Positions 9,511 through 16,941 of a stretch of DNA of 64,000 nt are shown one piece after another. Position 1 is the stretch's first letter. Every line of letters starts with the position of its first letter. The notes under the pieces were generated by a model. The model was not told the DNA's origin. It saw only the letters and a program-made list of their open reading frames with translations, and made no database searches. The translations under genes and the position numbers were made by a program. The stretch lies in assembly GCF_014646295.1 (NCBI RefSeq), contig NZ_BMNE01000003.1, forward strand, positions 886,422 to 950,421, in the 5' to 3' direction. This stretch comes from Nocardia rhizosphaerihabitans (GTDB lineage: Bacteria; Actinomycetota; Actinomycetes; Mycobacteriales; Mycobacteriaceae).

Positions 9511-9882
9511 ATGAGCACCACCAGTGTGATCGTGATCATCGTCGTCGTGGCGGTAATCGTTGTGCTCGTCGGCGCGTGGCTGCTGATGCGCAAACAGCGT
9601 GAACATCAGCGGGCCGAGGCCGAGGGCATCCGTGACCGCGCGGCGGAACAGGAATTCGAAGTCGGTCAGCGCCAGGCACGGGCGGAGGAAATCGCCGCCA
9701 AGAGCCGCGCGGCCAAGGCCGAAGCCGAGGCCAAAGCCGCGCAGGCCGACCAGCTTGCCCAGCAGGCTCACGTGCACCGCAACGACGCGGCCGAGTCGCG
9801 AGCCGACCTGGACAAGGAATGGGAGCGCGCCGACCAGGTCGACCCGGACACGAAGACAGGCCGACCGCCGGATTCAACCTGA
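9511..9882 (+). CDS. Small membrane-anchored coiled-coil protein
   Basis: A 123-aa protein with one strongly hydrophobic N-terminal segment (about residues 5-27, IVIIVVVAVIVVLVGAWLL) followed by a charged Ala/Glu/Lys/Arg-rich stretch (about 30-115) that looks like a single long helix or coiled coil. It has no catalytic motif. AAGGAG and GAAGGA precede the ATG. It lies 30 bases after rph on the same strand and may share its transcript. The coiled-coil part probably faces the cytoplasm, given the positive residues following the membrane segment. Family not recognised beyond common actinobacterial hypothetical proteins of this shape. Confidence 0.75.
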   Translation: MSTTSVIVIIVVVAVIVVLVGAWLLMRKQREHQRAEAEGIRDRAAEQEFEVGQRQARAEEIAAKSRAAKAEAEAKAAQADQLAQQAHVHRNDAAESRADLDKEWERADQVDPDTKTGRPPDST

Positions 9883-9942
9883 ACCGGGAACGGACAAGGT
9901 CCTATCGGGCCCGCTCAGGCACGTCCTAGGCGGGCTCGCGCT

Positions 9943-10260
9943 CTATTTCGGCACCAGTACTCCGGTCAGATCCGCTTCCCGGATCGGGGTATCCGGATTC
10001 GCCTGGGCGCTGCACATCAGGTTGATGGCCGCGACCGCCAGGTCGACGGTGTTCTGGTCGATCGACGCGTCGTCCCCGCGCTCCTCTTCGAGGAACTTGG
10101 TCACCGTCGTGTGCTTCTTGGCCGAGTCCTGCGCGGTGTACTCGCTACACCGGGTGTCACCACCCTTGTTGACCGCCTTCTCCACCTCACCGCAGCCCGC
10201 GGCCCCACCGAGCACGGCCACAATCAACCCCGTCGCCACGACTGTCTTTCGCACAAGCAT
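9943..10260 (-). CDS. Small secreted lipoprotein, possibly HdeA-like
   Basis: A 105-aa protein with a basic start, a hydrophobic signal stretch and a lipobox-like VLGGAAGC, Cys about residue 23, so likely lipidated and outside the membrane. The mature part is short and charged and carries two Cys (in DTRCSEY and NLMCSAQ) about 44 residues apart, spaced like the disulfide pair of small HdeA-type acid-stress proteins; that link is tentative. A GTG two codons upstream (10266) is an alternative start. It stands alone on the minus strand between plus-strand genes. Confidence 0.65.
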   Translation of the reverse strand: MLVRKTVVATGLIVAVLGGAAGCGEVEKAVNKGGDTRCSEYTAQDSAKKHTTVTKFLEEERGDDASIDQNTVDLAVAAINLMCSAQANPDTPIREADLTGVLVPK

Positions 10261-10421
10261 GGTCACTCTCTCGTCCCTGTAGTCGATCGCGCCCGCGAGG
10301 GCCCGTTACACCGGACATAACCACTCTGGCCGAAGGTAACCAGCGGGCCGGACCCCGCCTGCCGCCGCCCACAAGGCCCCGACGCACAGCATGATGGTGG
10401 GATGGCCGAGAGGGTGAGCGT

Positions 10422-11117
10422 ATGCGCACAGTGCTGATACTGATCGTCGTGTCGGCGATCGGGCTGATCGTCGGCGATCGGGTCGCAGTCGTGTTGGTGC
10501 AGAACGAGATCGGCCGCAAGGTGGCGGCCGAGTACGACCTTCCGCACCGGCCGGACGTCGATATCCGCGGGTTTCCGTTTCTGACCCAGGCCGCCGACGG
10601 CAACTATCCGGAAATCGACATCCGGGTCGGTGACTGGACTGGGGAGAACATTTCCGTCCACGACCTCGATGTCGTGCTGACCGACGTGTCCGCGCCGCTG
10701 AGCGACGTGCTCGGCAACCGCACGTCGAACCTTGTCGCGGCCACGGCGACGGCGACGGCCGTCGTTCCCTACGACGTCGTGCGGGGATTCGCGCCGTCGG
10801 GCGTGGAATCGATCTCCGACAGCCCGGACGGGCTGCGCGTCACCGGGACCTTCCCGGTGGCCGGGATGGCGGTGCCCGCGACAGTCTTCGTCACTGTCGC
10901 ACCGACCGACGACGGCATCGAGGTCACGCCGGTCTCGGTCCAGCCCGCTATCGGCGGACCGACACTCTCGCTGACGATGCTGCGCCGAACCCTGACCTTC
11001 GTCGTGCCGCTGCAGCGGCTGCCGCTCGGAGCACGCTTGACAGCCATCCAGCCGGGCGCCGACGGCCTCCATGCGACCGCCGTGGCCGAGGACGTGCGCT
11101 TCGCCGACCTGCCGTGA
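10422..11117 (+). CDS. LmeA/DUF2993 phospholipid-binding protein
   Basis: A 231-aa protein of the DUF2993/LmeA family. The N-terminal signal/anchor helix (about residues 3-24) is followed by the family signature DVDIRGFPFLTQAADGNYPEIDIRV and the C-terminal LPLGARLTAIQPGADGLHATAVAEDV. LmeA of mycobacteria binds phosphatidylinositides in the periplasm and is needed for normal lipomannan elongation; a similar envelope role is inferred here. Its presence fits a mycolic-acid-bearing actinomycete. Confidence 0.85.
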   Translation: MRTVLILIVVSAIGLIVGDRVAVVLVQNEIGRKVAAEYDLPHRPDVDIRGFPFLTQAADGNYPEIDIRVGDWTGENISVHDLDVVLTDVSAPLSDVLGNRTSNLVAATATATAVVPYDVVRGFAPSGVESISDSPDGLRVTGTFPVAGMAVPATVFVTVAPTDDGIEVTPVSVQPAIGGPTLSLTMLRRTLTFVVPLQRLPLGARLTAIQPGADGLHATAVAEDVRFADLP

Positions 11118-11201
11118 CGACGAGGTGGTGAGGTCAGGCACCATCGCTTGCCGCCCGGTAGCGGGCGTGCCACAGTGAAATCGAGCCCGGGAGGAGGGCT
11201 T

Positions 11202-11243
11202 CCGGACGAGGGGTGCCGTACCCGGAGTGCGACAAGACGGCCC
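11202..11243 (+). promoter_or_regulatory. Guanidine-III riboswitch (ykkC-III)
   Basis: The sequence beginning CCGGACGAG and ending GACAAGACGGC matches the ykkC-III/guanidine-III aptamer almost base for base. CCGG (11202-11205) can pair with CCGG (11222-11225), and GCCGT (11215-11219) can pair with ACGGC (11237-11241) to make the class's pseudoknot. The Shine-Dalgarno GAGGAGG (11244-11250) follows at once, and the exporter ATG is at 11257, so ligand binding can directly affect ribosome access. The guanidinium ligand is established for the class; its effect here is inferred. Confidence 0.92.
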
Positions 11244-11256
11244 GAGGAGGGCTGTC

Positions 11257-11571
11257 ATGTCGTGGATTCTGCTCGTCGTGTCCGGATTCCTGGAAGCCGT
11301 GTGGGCCACCGCACTGGGCAAGACCGAAGGTTTCACCCGGCTGGGGCCCTCTGCGGTGTTCTTCACCGCCCTGGCGGCCAGCATGGCCGGCCTGGCCTTC
11401 GCGATGCGCGAACTTCCCGTCGGCACTGCCTACGCGGTCTGGGTCGGGATCGGCGCGGTCCTCACCGTGGCCTACGCCATGGCCACCGGTGACGAGCCCG
11501 TCGCGGTACTGAAGATCGTGTTCCTGACGATGATCGTCGCCGGCGTCGTAGGACTCAAACTCGCGCACTGA
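11257..11571 (+). CDS. gdx: SMR-family guanidinium exporter (Gdx/SugE)
   Basis: A 104-aa small multidrug resistance protein with four membrane helices. It carries the Gdx-subtype N-terminus SWILLVVSGFLEAVWATALGKTEGF, with the essential Glu in helix 1 (about residue 13), and LPVGTAYAVWVGIGAVLT in helix 3. These are the SugE/Gdx rather than EmrE patterns. Gdx proteins export guanidinium in exchange for protons as dual-topology dimers. The guanidine-III riboswitch immediately upstream confirms the assignment. A 10-residue upstream in-frame extension from 11227 would lie within the riboswitch and is rejected. Confidence 0.93.
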   Translation: MSWILLVVSGFLEAVWATALGKTEGFTRLGPSAVFFTALAASMAGLAFAMRELPVGTAYAVWVGIGAVLTVAYAMATGDEPVAVLKIVFLTMIVAGVVGLKLAH

Positions 11572-11641
11572 CCTCGATCTGCTCTCCCCAGCCGGTCCGT
11601 CACCACGGATCTCACCGGCCGACCTGTCCCATGTCGGCGGG

Positions 11642-12886
11642 TTATGCGATATCGGTGAATGTGACCGGCATGGCCGCCGGGCCGCGCAGGGTGATGTGGT
11701 CTCGGTAGACCGGCGGGTCGACGGCCAGGCGTGGGTTGTGGACGCGGCGGGCGAATCGGGTGATGGCGACGGAGGTTTCCAAGCGGGCCAAGGGTGCGCC
11801 GAGGCAGAAGTGCTGGCCGAGGCCGAAGGCGAGGTGGCGGTGGGCGCGGGCCGGGTCGAACCGGGTCGGGTCGGGGAAGACCGCGGGGTCGTGGTTGGCC
11901 GCGGCGATGAGCATGATCGCGAGATCACCTGCCGCCAGCTCGATTTCGGGAAGTTCGATGGGTTCGCGGACGATGCGCGGCACCAGCTGCACCGGCGGGT
12001 CGTAACGCAGGCTCTCTTCGATCACCGCCGCGGCGAAGGGCGCTGCGACGCCGAGGATCGCGAGGTGGTGGCGATGGCGCAGCAGGGCAAGGGTGGTGTT
12101 GGCGATCAGGTTGACTGTCGTTTCGTGCCCGGCGATGAGCAGCAGGACGCAGGTCGAGATGAGTTCGTCGTGGGTGAGCGAGTCGTCGGATTCCTCCGCC
12201 GCGATCAATGCGGACACCAGATCCTCGCCTGATCGGGTGCGACGGCGGACGAGTTGTTCGAAGTAGTCGTGGAGTTCGTTGCTCGCGCCGGCGATCTGCG
12301 CGGGATCGGGGCGGCCTGCGGTGACAGTCGCCGAGATCGGGTCGAGGCTGCGCGCCAGCAGCATCGACCACTGCCGCAACAGCGGTTCGTCGTCGAGTGG
12401 GACGCCGAGCAGTTCGCAGATGACCGTGATCGGCAGTGGGTAGGCGAGATCGGCGACGATGTCGAGGTGTCCGCGTTCGGCCGCGCGGTCGAGGGCGGCA
12501 TCGGCGATCTCGGTGATGCGCGGTTCGAGGGTGCGCACCACGGCAGGGGTGAACGCCTTGGCTACCAGACGACGTAGCCGGGTGTGGTCGGGCGCGTCCC
12601 GGAACAGCATCGACGCGGTGCCGGTCAGGGCACCCGCGTGCTCCCCGGCGAGATCGTGAACGGGAGTGGGCCCCAGCGGAATCGAGGCGTGGTGGCGTTC
12701 CACACTCGCCGACTTGTGCCGGAGCACGGCCGTACAGTCCCGGTGGGACGACAGCACCACGACCGGCGTCCGGCCGAGTCGGGTCGGCCCGTGCGCACGC
12801 ATGTCGGCGTAGAGCGGATACGGATCGCTGCGCTGCGCTGGATCGAGCAGTCGAGCGAAGAAGCCGGAGCCGGCCGTGGTGGTCAT
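11642..12886 (-). CDS. Cytochrome P450
   Basis: A 414-aa soluble class I cytochrome P450. The I-helix oxygen-binding motif AGHETT, the K-helix EESLR and the heme loop FGLGQHFCLGAPLARLE (thiolate Cys about residue 361) are all intact. It needs a ferredoxin and reductase, which are not encoded nearby. It is the last gene of the six-gene minus-strand unit that starts at 18324 and begins 15 bases after the metallo-hydrolase gene. By context it hydroxylates the pathway substrate or an intermediate (inference). Confidence 0.9.
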   Translation of the reverse strand: MTTTAGSGFFARLLDPAQRSDPYPLYADMRAHGPTRLGRTPVVVLSSHRDCTAVLRHKSASVERHHASIPLGPTPVHDLAGEHAGALTGTASMLFRDAPDHTRLRRLVAKAFTPAVVRTLEPRITEIADAALDRAAERGHLDIVADLAYPLPITVICELLGVPLDDEPLLRQWSMLLARSLDPISATVTAGRPDPAQIAGASNELHDYFEQLVRRRTRSGEDLVSALIAAEESDDSLTHDELISTCVLLLIAGHETTVNLIANTTLALLRHRHHLAILGVAAPFAAAVIEESLRYDPPVQLVPRIVREPIELPEIELAAGDLAIMLIAAANHDPAVFPDPTRFDPARAHRHLAFGLGQHFCLGAPLARLETSVAITRFARRVHNPRLAVDPPVYRDHITLRGPAAMPVTFTDIA

Positions 12887-12901
12887 GGAGTCCGCCCTGG
12901 G

Positions 12902-14026
12902 TCAGTCGTGTCGGATCGCGCGGTGGCTGAACGTGGGTGCCGTGCCGGGATTGAGCAGCGCACCGGTCAGCTCGCTGGACGGGAAGAACTGCAGGAACCG
13001 CGAGTCCTGCTGCGACACATCCACGATGGTCTTCTCGATGACCATCGAGTTGTATTGCTCGTAGGTCGTCTCGATGGTGTTCGCATTGAGCACGACCTCA
13101 TGCCCCCAGGACTTCGCCGTCCGCGCCAGACCTGGGATGCGGGAGTTCTCCGGGGTGAGGCATTCGGTGGCGATCGCGTTCTCGCTGACCGCCCAGATCC
13201 CGGTATCGGTATTGAGCACCAGAGACTGATTGCCCATCGCGTGTCCGGGTGTGGACAGCAGCGCGACGCCGGGCCCGAGCAGTACGCTGCCGTCCAGCGG
13301 CACGATCTTCTCCTGCGGTAGGTCCACGAACGTGGTGGGCTGATACCAGGGCCGCTGGTATGGGTGCAGATCCGCCATCGCTTCCAGTTCATCCCGTTGC
13401 GCGAGCAGCCTGGCGTTCGGGAATGCTGCCACCACCGGCTCGTTCGGGCTGATGTCGGGCTGCGATCGGGTGGTGCCCAGCCACCGCCGGACGTCTTGCG
13501 TGTGCAGGTGGTCGAAGGCGAGATAGTCGACCTCGGCCGGATCGACCCCGGCGCGGCGACAGGCGGTGAGCACATCGGAGTGCTCGGTGACGAACAGGTT
13601 GCGCACCGGACCCGGCGTGTACCGCTGGAGTTCGGCGAAATAGGGCGTGTAGGAATCGAGTTCGTGATCGCTGGGTTCGAACAGCAGGGTGCGCCGGGTG
13701 CCGTCGGAGTCGGTCCAGCGCACGATCAGCATGCGGTTGCTGATGGTGACGAACGGCGCCGGGCTCACGGCCGCCCGGAACAGTCCGTAGCGGGTGGGAT
13801 ACGGCAGTGAGATCAGGTCGCAGGTACGTACCGAGTCGGGTCGGCCGGTGGCGGCGAACTCCCGGCGGAATTCCAGTGCGGCGATGCGCGCGGCGCGAAG
13901 GCGCGGCCCGAAGCCGCCGGGGGCGGTCAGCGCCTTGTCGAAGGTGTCGATTCGAGCGAACGGCGCGGTGATGGCCGGCCGTGGGATGGCGAGGGGCTCG
14001 GTGGCGAGCCGGTCGGCGATGCTCAT
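12902..14026 (-). CDS. Metallo-beta-lactamase-fold hydrolase
   Basis: A 374-aa protein of the metallo-beta-lactamase superfamily. The metal motif HxHxxD is seen as DHLHTQD (H173, H175, D178) and a further metal-ligand loop as STPGHAMGNQS (H262). The roughly 170 residues before the motif are longer than in typical lactonases. Superfamily members hydrolyse esters, lactones and amides; in this operon, with an FMO and SDR, a lactone or ester intermediate is a plausible target (inference). It lies between the acetoacetate decarboxylase-like gene (37 bases) and the P450 (15 bases). Confidence 0.8.
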   Translation of the reverse strand: MSIADRLATEPLAIPRPAITAPFARIDTFDKALTAPGGFGPRLRAARIAALEFRREFAATGRPDSVRTCDLISLPYPTRYGLFRAAVSPAPFVTISNRMLIVRWTDSDGTRRTLLFEPSDHELDSYTPYFAELQRYTPGPVRNLFVTEHSDVLTACRRAGVDPAEVDYLAFDHLHTQDVRRWLGTTRSQPDISPNEPVVAAFPNARLLAQRDELEAMADLHPYQRPWYQPTTFVDLPQEKIVPLDGSVLLGPGVALLSTPGHAMGNQSLVLNTDTGIWAVSENAIATECLTPENSRIPGLARTAKSWGHEVVLNANTIETTYEQYNSMVIEKTIVDVSQQDSRFLQFFPSSELTGALLNPGTAPTFSHRAIRHD

Positions 14027-14063
14027 GTGTGGCTCCTGGTGGGAACAGTCGGGAACGCGGCGA

Positions 14064-14843
14064 TCACAGGGTCCGGGGCCGCAGGCGGCTGGCCGTGAAG
14101 AGCGGGGTGAGTGGCCGGAGCGGGATCGGGGGCGCCCACACGCCGAGCAGGTCGACCCGATGTAGCCTGGCTTCGAGCACGCGGCCGATGCCCATCTGGT
14201 CGAGGGGATCGCGTTCGGAACCCTGCACCGTCAGCTGGAAGTCGTCGATTCGGCGGACCTCGACAACGCGCTCACGCGGGGTGAAACCCACCAGCCAGGA
14301 CGGGAAGACACCGGCGAGGCCGACCACATTGCGGTGCGGGCGGGCCAGGATCGGCGGTGGATCGGTCAGGATCGCGCCGAGCGAGCCACTCATGCTGAGC
14401 AGCTTGTGCCCACGGCGGGTGGCCTCCGCGCGGATCTCGGTATCGGTGACGGTCCAGTCGATCTGACCCAGTTTCTTCGGGTAGCCGAGTAGTTCCCGGC
14501 CGATGATCAACGCGACATCGTCGTCGAGAATCATCCAGGGGCAATGGATTCCGGTGCCCTGCACGGTTTTGACGTGCACGAACAGCCCGGCCTCGTGGTA
14601 GCGCTGCGACTCGAAGTTGTTGTCGGGAAAGAACGCGGTGAACAGGTCGGCGCGCGCGGGCTCGGTCAACCGGACGCCAGTGGGCAGCCACTGTCGCATC
14701 CGATCCGGATCGATCTCGACGGTCGCGCTGAAGTAGTGGGCGTCGCGGTAGAGGCTCCGGCGCGGGTCACCCATCGTGAGCACGCGGCGCAGGTCGGTGC
14801 TCAGGGAGCGTCCGACGGTGCGGAGGGCGGGTTCCCAGCCCAT
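14064..14843 (-). CDS. Acetoacetate decarboxylase-family protein
   Basis: A 259-aa protein with the acetoacetate decarboxylase fold. The catalytic region GRELLGYPKKLG holds the tandem lysines (about K123-K124) where the family forms its Schiff base, and upstream Glu/Arg residues (RADLFTAFFPD, ELLGYP) fit. Classical members decarboxylate beta-keto acids; many actinobacterial homologues act on or bind larger keto acids, so the substrate is open. It sits 2 bases downstream of an SDR gene, consistent with an SDR making a keto acid that this enzyme handles (inference). Confidence 0.8.
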   Translation of the reverse strand: MGWEPALRTVGRSLSTDLRRVLTMGDPRRSLYRDAHYFSATVEIDPDRMRQWLPTGVRLTEPARADLFTAFFPDNNFESQRYHEAGLFVHVKTVQGTGIHCPWMILDDDVALIIGRELLGYPKKLGQIDWTVTDTEIRAEATRRGHKLLSMSGSLGAILTDPPPILARPHRNVVGLAGVFPSWLVGFTPRERVVEVRRIDDFQLTVQGSERDPLDQMGIGRVLEARLHRVDLLGVWAPPIPLRPLTPLFTASRLRPRTL

Positions 14844-14845
14844 GG

Positions 14846-15646
14846 CTACTTGACCTTTCGGTAGACGGCGCGCAGCAGCGGTCCGACGAGCGCGCGCGGG
14901 GTGTACTGGCCGCCGACGGTCTGTACTTTGGCGAACAGACCGGGCACCACCCGGCGCCTACCCGCATCCATACCCGCGATCGCCTGCGCCGCAGCCTGTT
15001 CCGCGCTCACCCACAGCGGAGCGGGGACCATGCGATCGAGCTCGGGAACTTCGGCGACCTCGGCGTATTCGGTGCGCACCGGCCCGGGCGCGAGCAGCGT
15101 GCACTGCACCCCGGAACCGGCCAGCTCGCCGTGCAGCGATTCGGCCAGGGTGTTGGCGAAAGCCTTGGACGCGGCGTAGGTGGCGTTGTTCGGGCCGGGC
15201 TGATTGCCCGCGGTGGAGCCGGTGATGAGAATCGCGCCGGTGCCGCGCTCGACCATGCCGGGCAGCACAGCGAGCGTGAGGTCGTGCACGGCAACGGTAT
15301 TCACCTCGACCTGTCTGCGTTCACGAAGCGGGTCGGCGGTGGCGAGTTCACCGTAGGTGGCGAATCCGGCGTTGTTGCAGAGCACGGCGATGTCGCGTCC
15401 GGCGAGCTCGTCGCACAGTTTCGCGCGTTCGCCGCGGTCGGCCAGGTCGACGGCGCGGACCTCGGATTCGACACCGTGGCGCGCCGCGAGCCGGTCGGCC
15501 AGCTCGCGCAGCCGATCCTCCCGGCGCGCCACCAGGATCAGTGAAAATCCGCGCTGGGCGAGGCCTTCGGCGAGTGCGGCTCCGATTCCGGACGACGCTC
15601 CGGTGATGACGGCCCTCGTGCTCGCAGTGGGGGTGGGTAGCGACAT
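14846..15646 (-). CDS. SDR-family oxidoreductase
   Basis: A 266-aa classical short-chain dehydrogenase: cofactor loop TGASSGIGAALAEGL, structural LCNNAGFATYG, catalytic Ser in ITGSTAGNQPG and YxxxK as YAASKAF. The YxxxK and downstream LLAPGPVRTEY are canonical. The C-terminal extension (about residue 225 on; MDAGRRRVVPGLFAKVQT) is typical of the DltE-like/SDR subgroup that includes membrane-associated members. It is third in the FMO-P450 operon. Confidence 0.88.
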   Translation of the reverse strand: MSLPTPTASTRAVITGASSGIGAALAEGLAQRGFSLILVARREDRLRELADRLAARHGVESEVRAVDLADRGERAKLCDELAGRDIAVLCNNAGFATYGELATADPLRERRQVEVNTVAVHDLTLAVLPGMVERGTGAILITGSTAGNQPGPNNATYAASKAFANTLAESLHGELAGSGVQCTLLAPGPVRTEYAEVAEVPELDRMVPAPLWVSAEQAAAQAIAGMDAGRRRVVPGLFAKVQTVGGQYTPRALVGPLLRAVYRKVK

Positions 15647-15662
15647 GGGTTCTCCTCGGAAG

Positions 15663-16907
15663 TCAGAACTGGGTGAGTGCGCGCGCGGTCACGGTGGTGC
15701 CCGCGGTGGCGAGGGTGCGGACGGCGCCGGGGCCGGTCACCTGCTTGTCCCCCGCTGCGATGCGCCGGAAATTCGCCGCGTGCCAGGCGAGCTGGAGGTA
15801 GGAATTGACCGGAGTGGCGGCCGCGAGGGGGATGCGCGGTGCGGTGGGCAGGTGCTGCGGTTGCCCGGCACCTGTCAGCAGGTCCGCGGCGATGTCGGGC
15901 CGCACGGCGAACGGGCGACCCAGCCCGATCATGTCGACCGCGCCGTCGGCGAGCACCTCGTCGATGAGGGCACGGGTGCGAATTCCGCCGGTGAGCATGA
16001 GCGGCATCGCCGAGCGGGCTCGCAGTTCTCGCGCGTAGCGCAGGAAGTACGCTTCGCGTTCCCGGGTGCTGTCTTGCACGACACCGGTCATGGCGGGTGC
16101 TTCGTAGTTTCCGCCGGAGATCTCCAGCAGGTCGATGCCTGCCTGTTCGAGCGCGAGGGCGACATCGAGGGATTCTGCTTCGGCCAATCCCCCGCGCTGG
16201 AAGTCGGCCGAGTTGAGCTTCACCGAGACAATGGCCTCTGGCCCGATCGCCTGTCGCACGTCGGCCACGACTTCCAGCAGCAGCCGGCGACGGTTCTCGG
16301 GGCTACCGCCGTAGCGGTCGGATCGCTGGTTGGCGACGGGTGAGAGGAACTGCGACAGCAGATATCCGTGGGCGGCGTGCACCTGCACACCGGAAAAGCC
16401 CGCTGCCACCGCGAGTTCGGCGGTGCATGTGTAGCGGCGGCGCAGATCGGCGATGTCGTCGAGGCTCAGGGCACGTGGCTTGCGCAGGTTGAAGCCGAGC
16501 GCCTGCGGCCGCAGCGCCGAGGGGCCGACAGGGCGGCGGTGCAGTGGTCCGACCGCGACCCGCCCGGGGTGGTTGATCTGCATGACCATGACCGAACCTT
16601 CGCGGGATCCCGCTCGCGCCCAGTTGGCGACGGCCTCGAGATGGCGATCGTCCTCGAGCGTCACGTTGCGGGGCTCGACGTAGGCGCGGCGGTCGATCAT
16701 GACATTGCCGGTGATCAGCAGACCCGCGCCGCCACGTCCCCAGGCGCTGTAGAGCCGGGTCAGCGTCGCGCTGGGCGCGCCGGTGATGTCCCCGAGCTGT
16801 TCGCTCATGGCGGCCTTGGCGATCCGGTTGGGCAGGGTCACCCCGCACGGCAGCGTCAACGGGCTGCCGACCGCGACGATGCGGGGCGAACGATTCTTGG
16901 GTGGCAT
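15663..16907 (-). CDS. NADH:flavin oxidoreductase (old yellow enzyme family)
   Basis: A 414-aa FMN TIM-barrel protein of the OYE/2,4-dienoyl-CoA-reductase-like branch. Features are LPNRIAKAAMSE at the N-terminus, GVQVHAAHGYLLSQFLSP with the HAAH substrate-binding His pair, RYGGSPENRRRLLLEVV, and C-terminal GLGRPFAVRPDI for FMN phosphate binding. The family reduces the C=C bond of enones. The start ATG at 16907 is chosen because AGGAG precedes it by 7 bases (…CCAGGAGTTCACCATG); the open frame runs 20 codons further upstream. Second gene of the operon. Confidence 0.88.
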   Translation of the reverse strand: MPPKNRSPRIVAVGSPLTLPCGVTLPNRIAKAAMSEQLGDITGAPSATLTRLYSAWGRGGAGLLITGNVMIDRRAYVEPRNVTLEDDRHLEAVANWARAGSREGSVMVMQINHPGRVAVGPLHRRPVGPSALRPQALGFNLRKPRALSLDDIADLRRRYTCTAELAVAAGFSGVQVHAAHGYLLSQFLSPVANQRSDRYGGSPENRRRLLLEVVADVRQAIGPEAIVSVKLNSADFQRGGLAEAESLDVALALEQAGIDLLEISGGNYEAPAMTGVVQDSTREREAYFLRYARELRARSAMPLMLTGGIRTRALIDEVLADGAVDMIGLGRPFAVRPDIAADLLTGAGQPQHLPTAPRIPLAAATPVNSYLQLAWHAANFRRIAAGDKQVTGPGAVRTLATAGTTVTARALTQF

Positions 16908-16941
16908 GGTGAACTCCTGGTGTGGCGTCATGGTTTCGGGG

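Noticed and set aside
9909..9935. GCCCGC/GCGGGC hairpin after the coiled-coil gene as a terminator
   Set aside because: Only 6 pairs, a 15-base loop and no T-run; such hairpins are common by chance at this GC content.
14064..14843. Classical acetoacetate decarboxylase for acetone formation
   Set aside because: The fold and Lys pair are there, but the oxidative operon context and divergent sequence argue against solvent-type function; kept as family-level call only.
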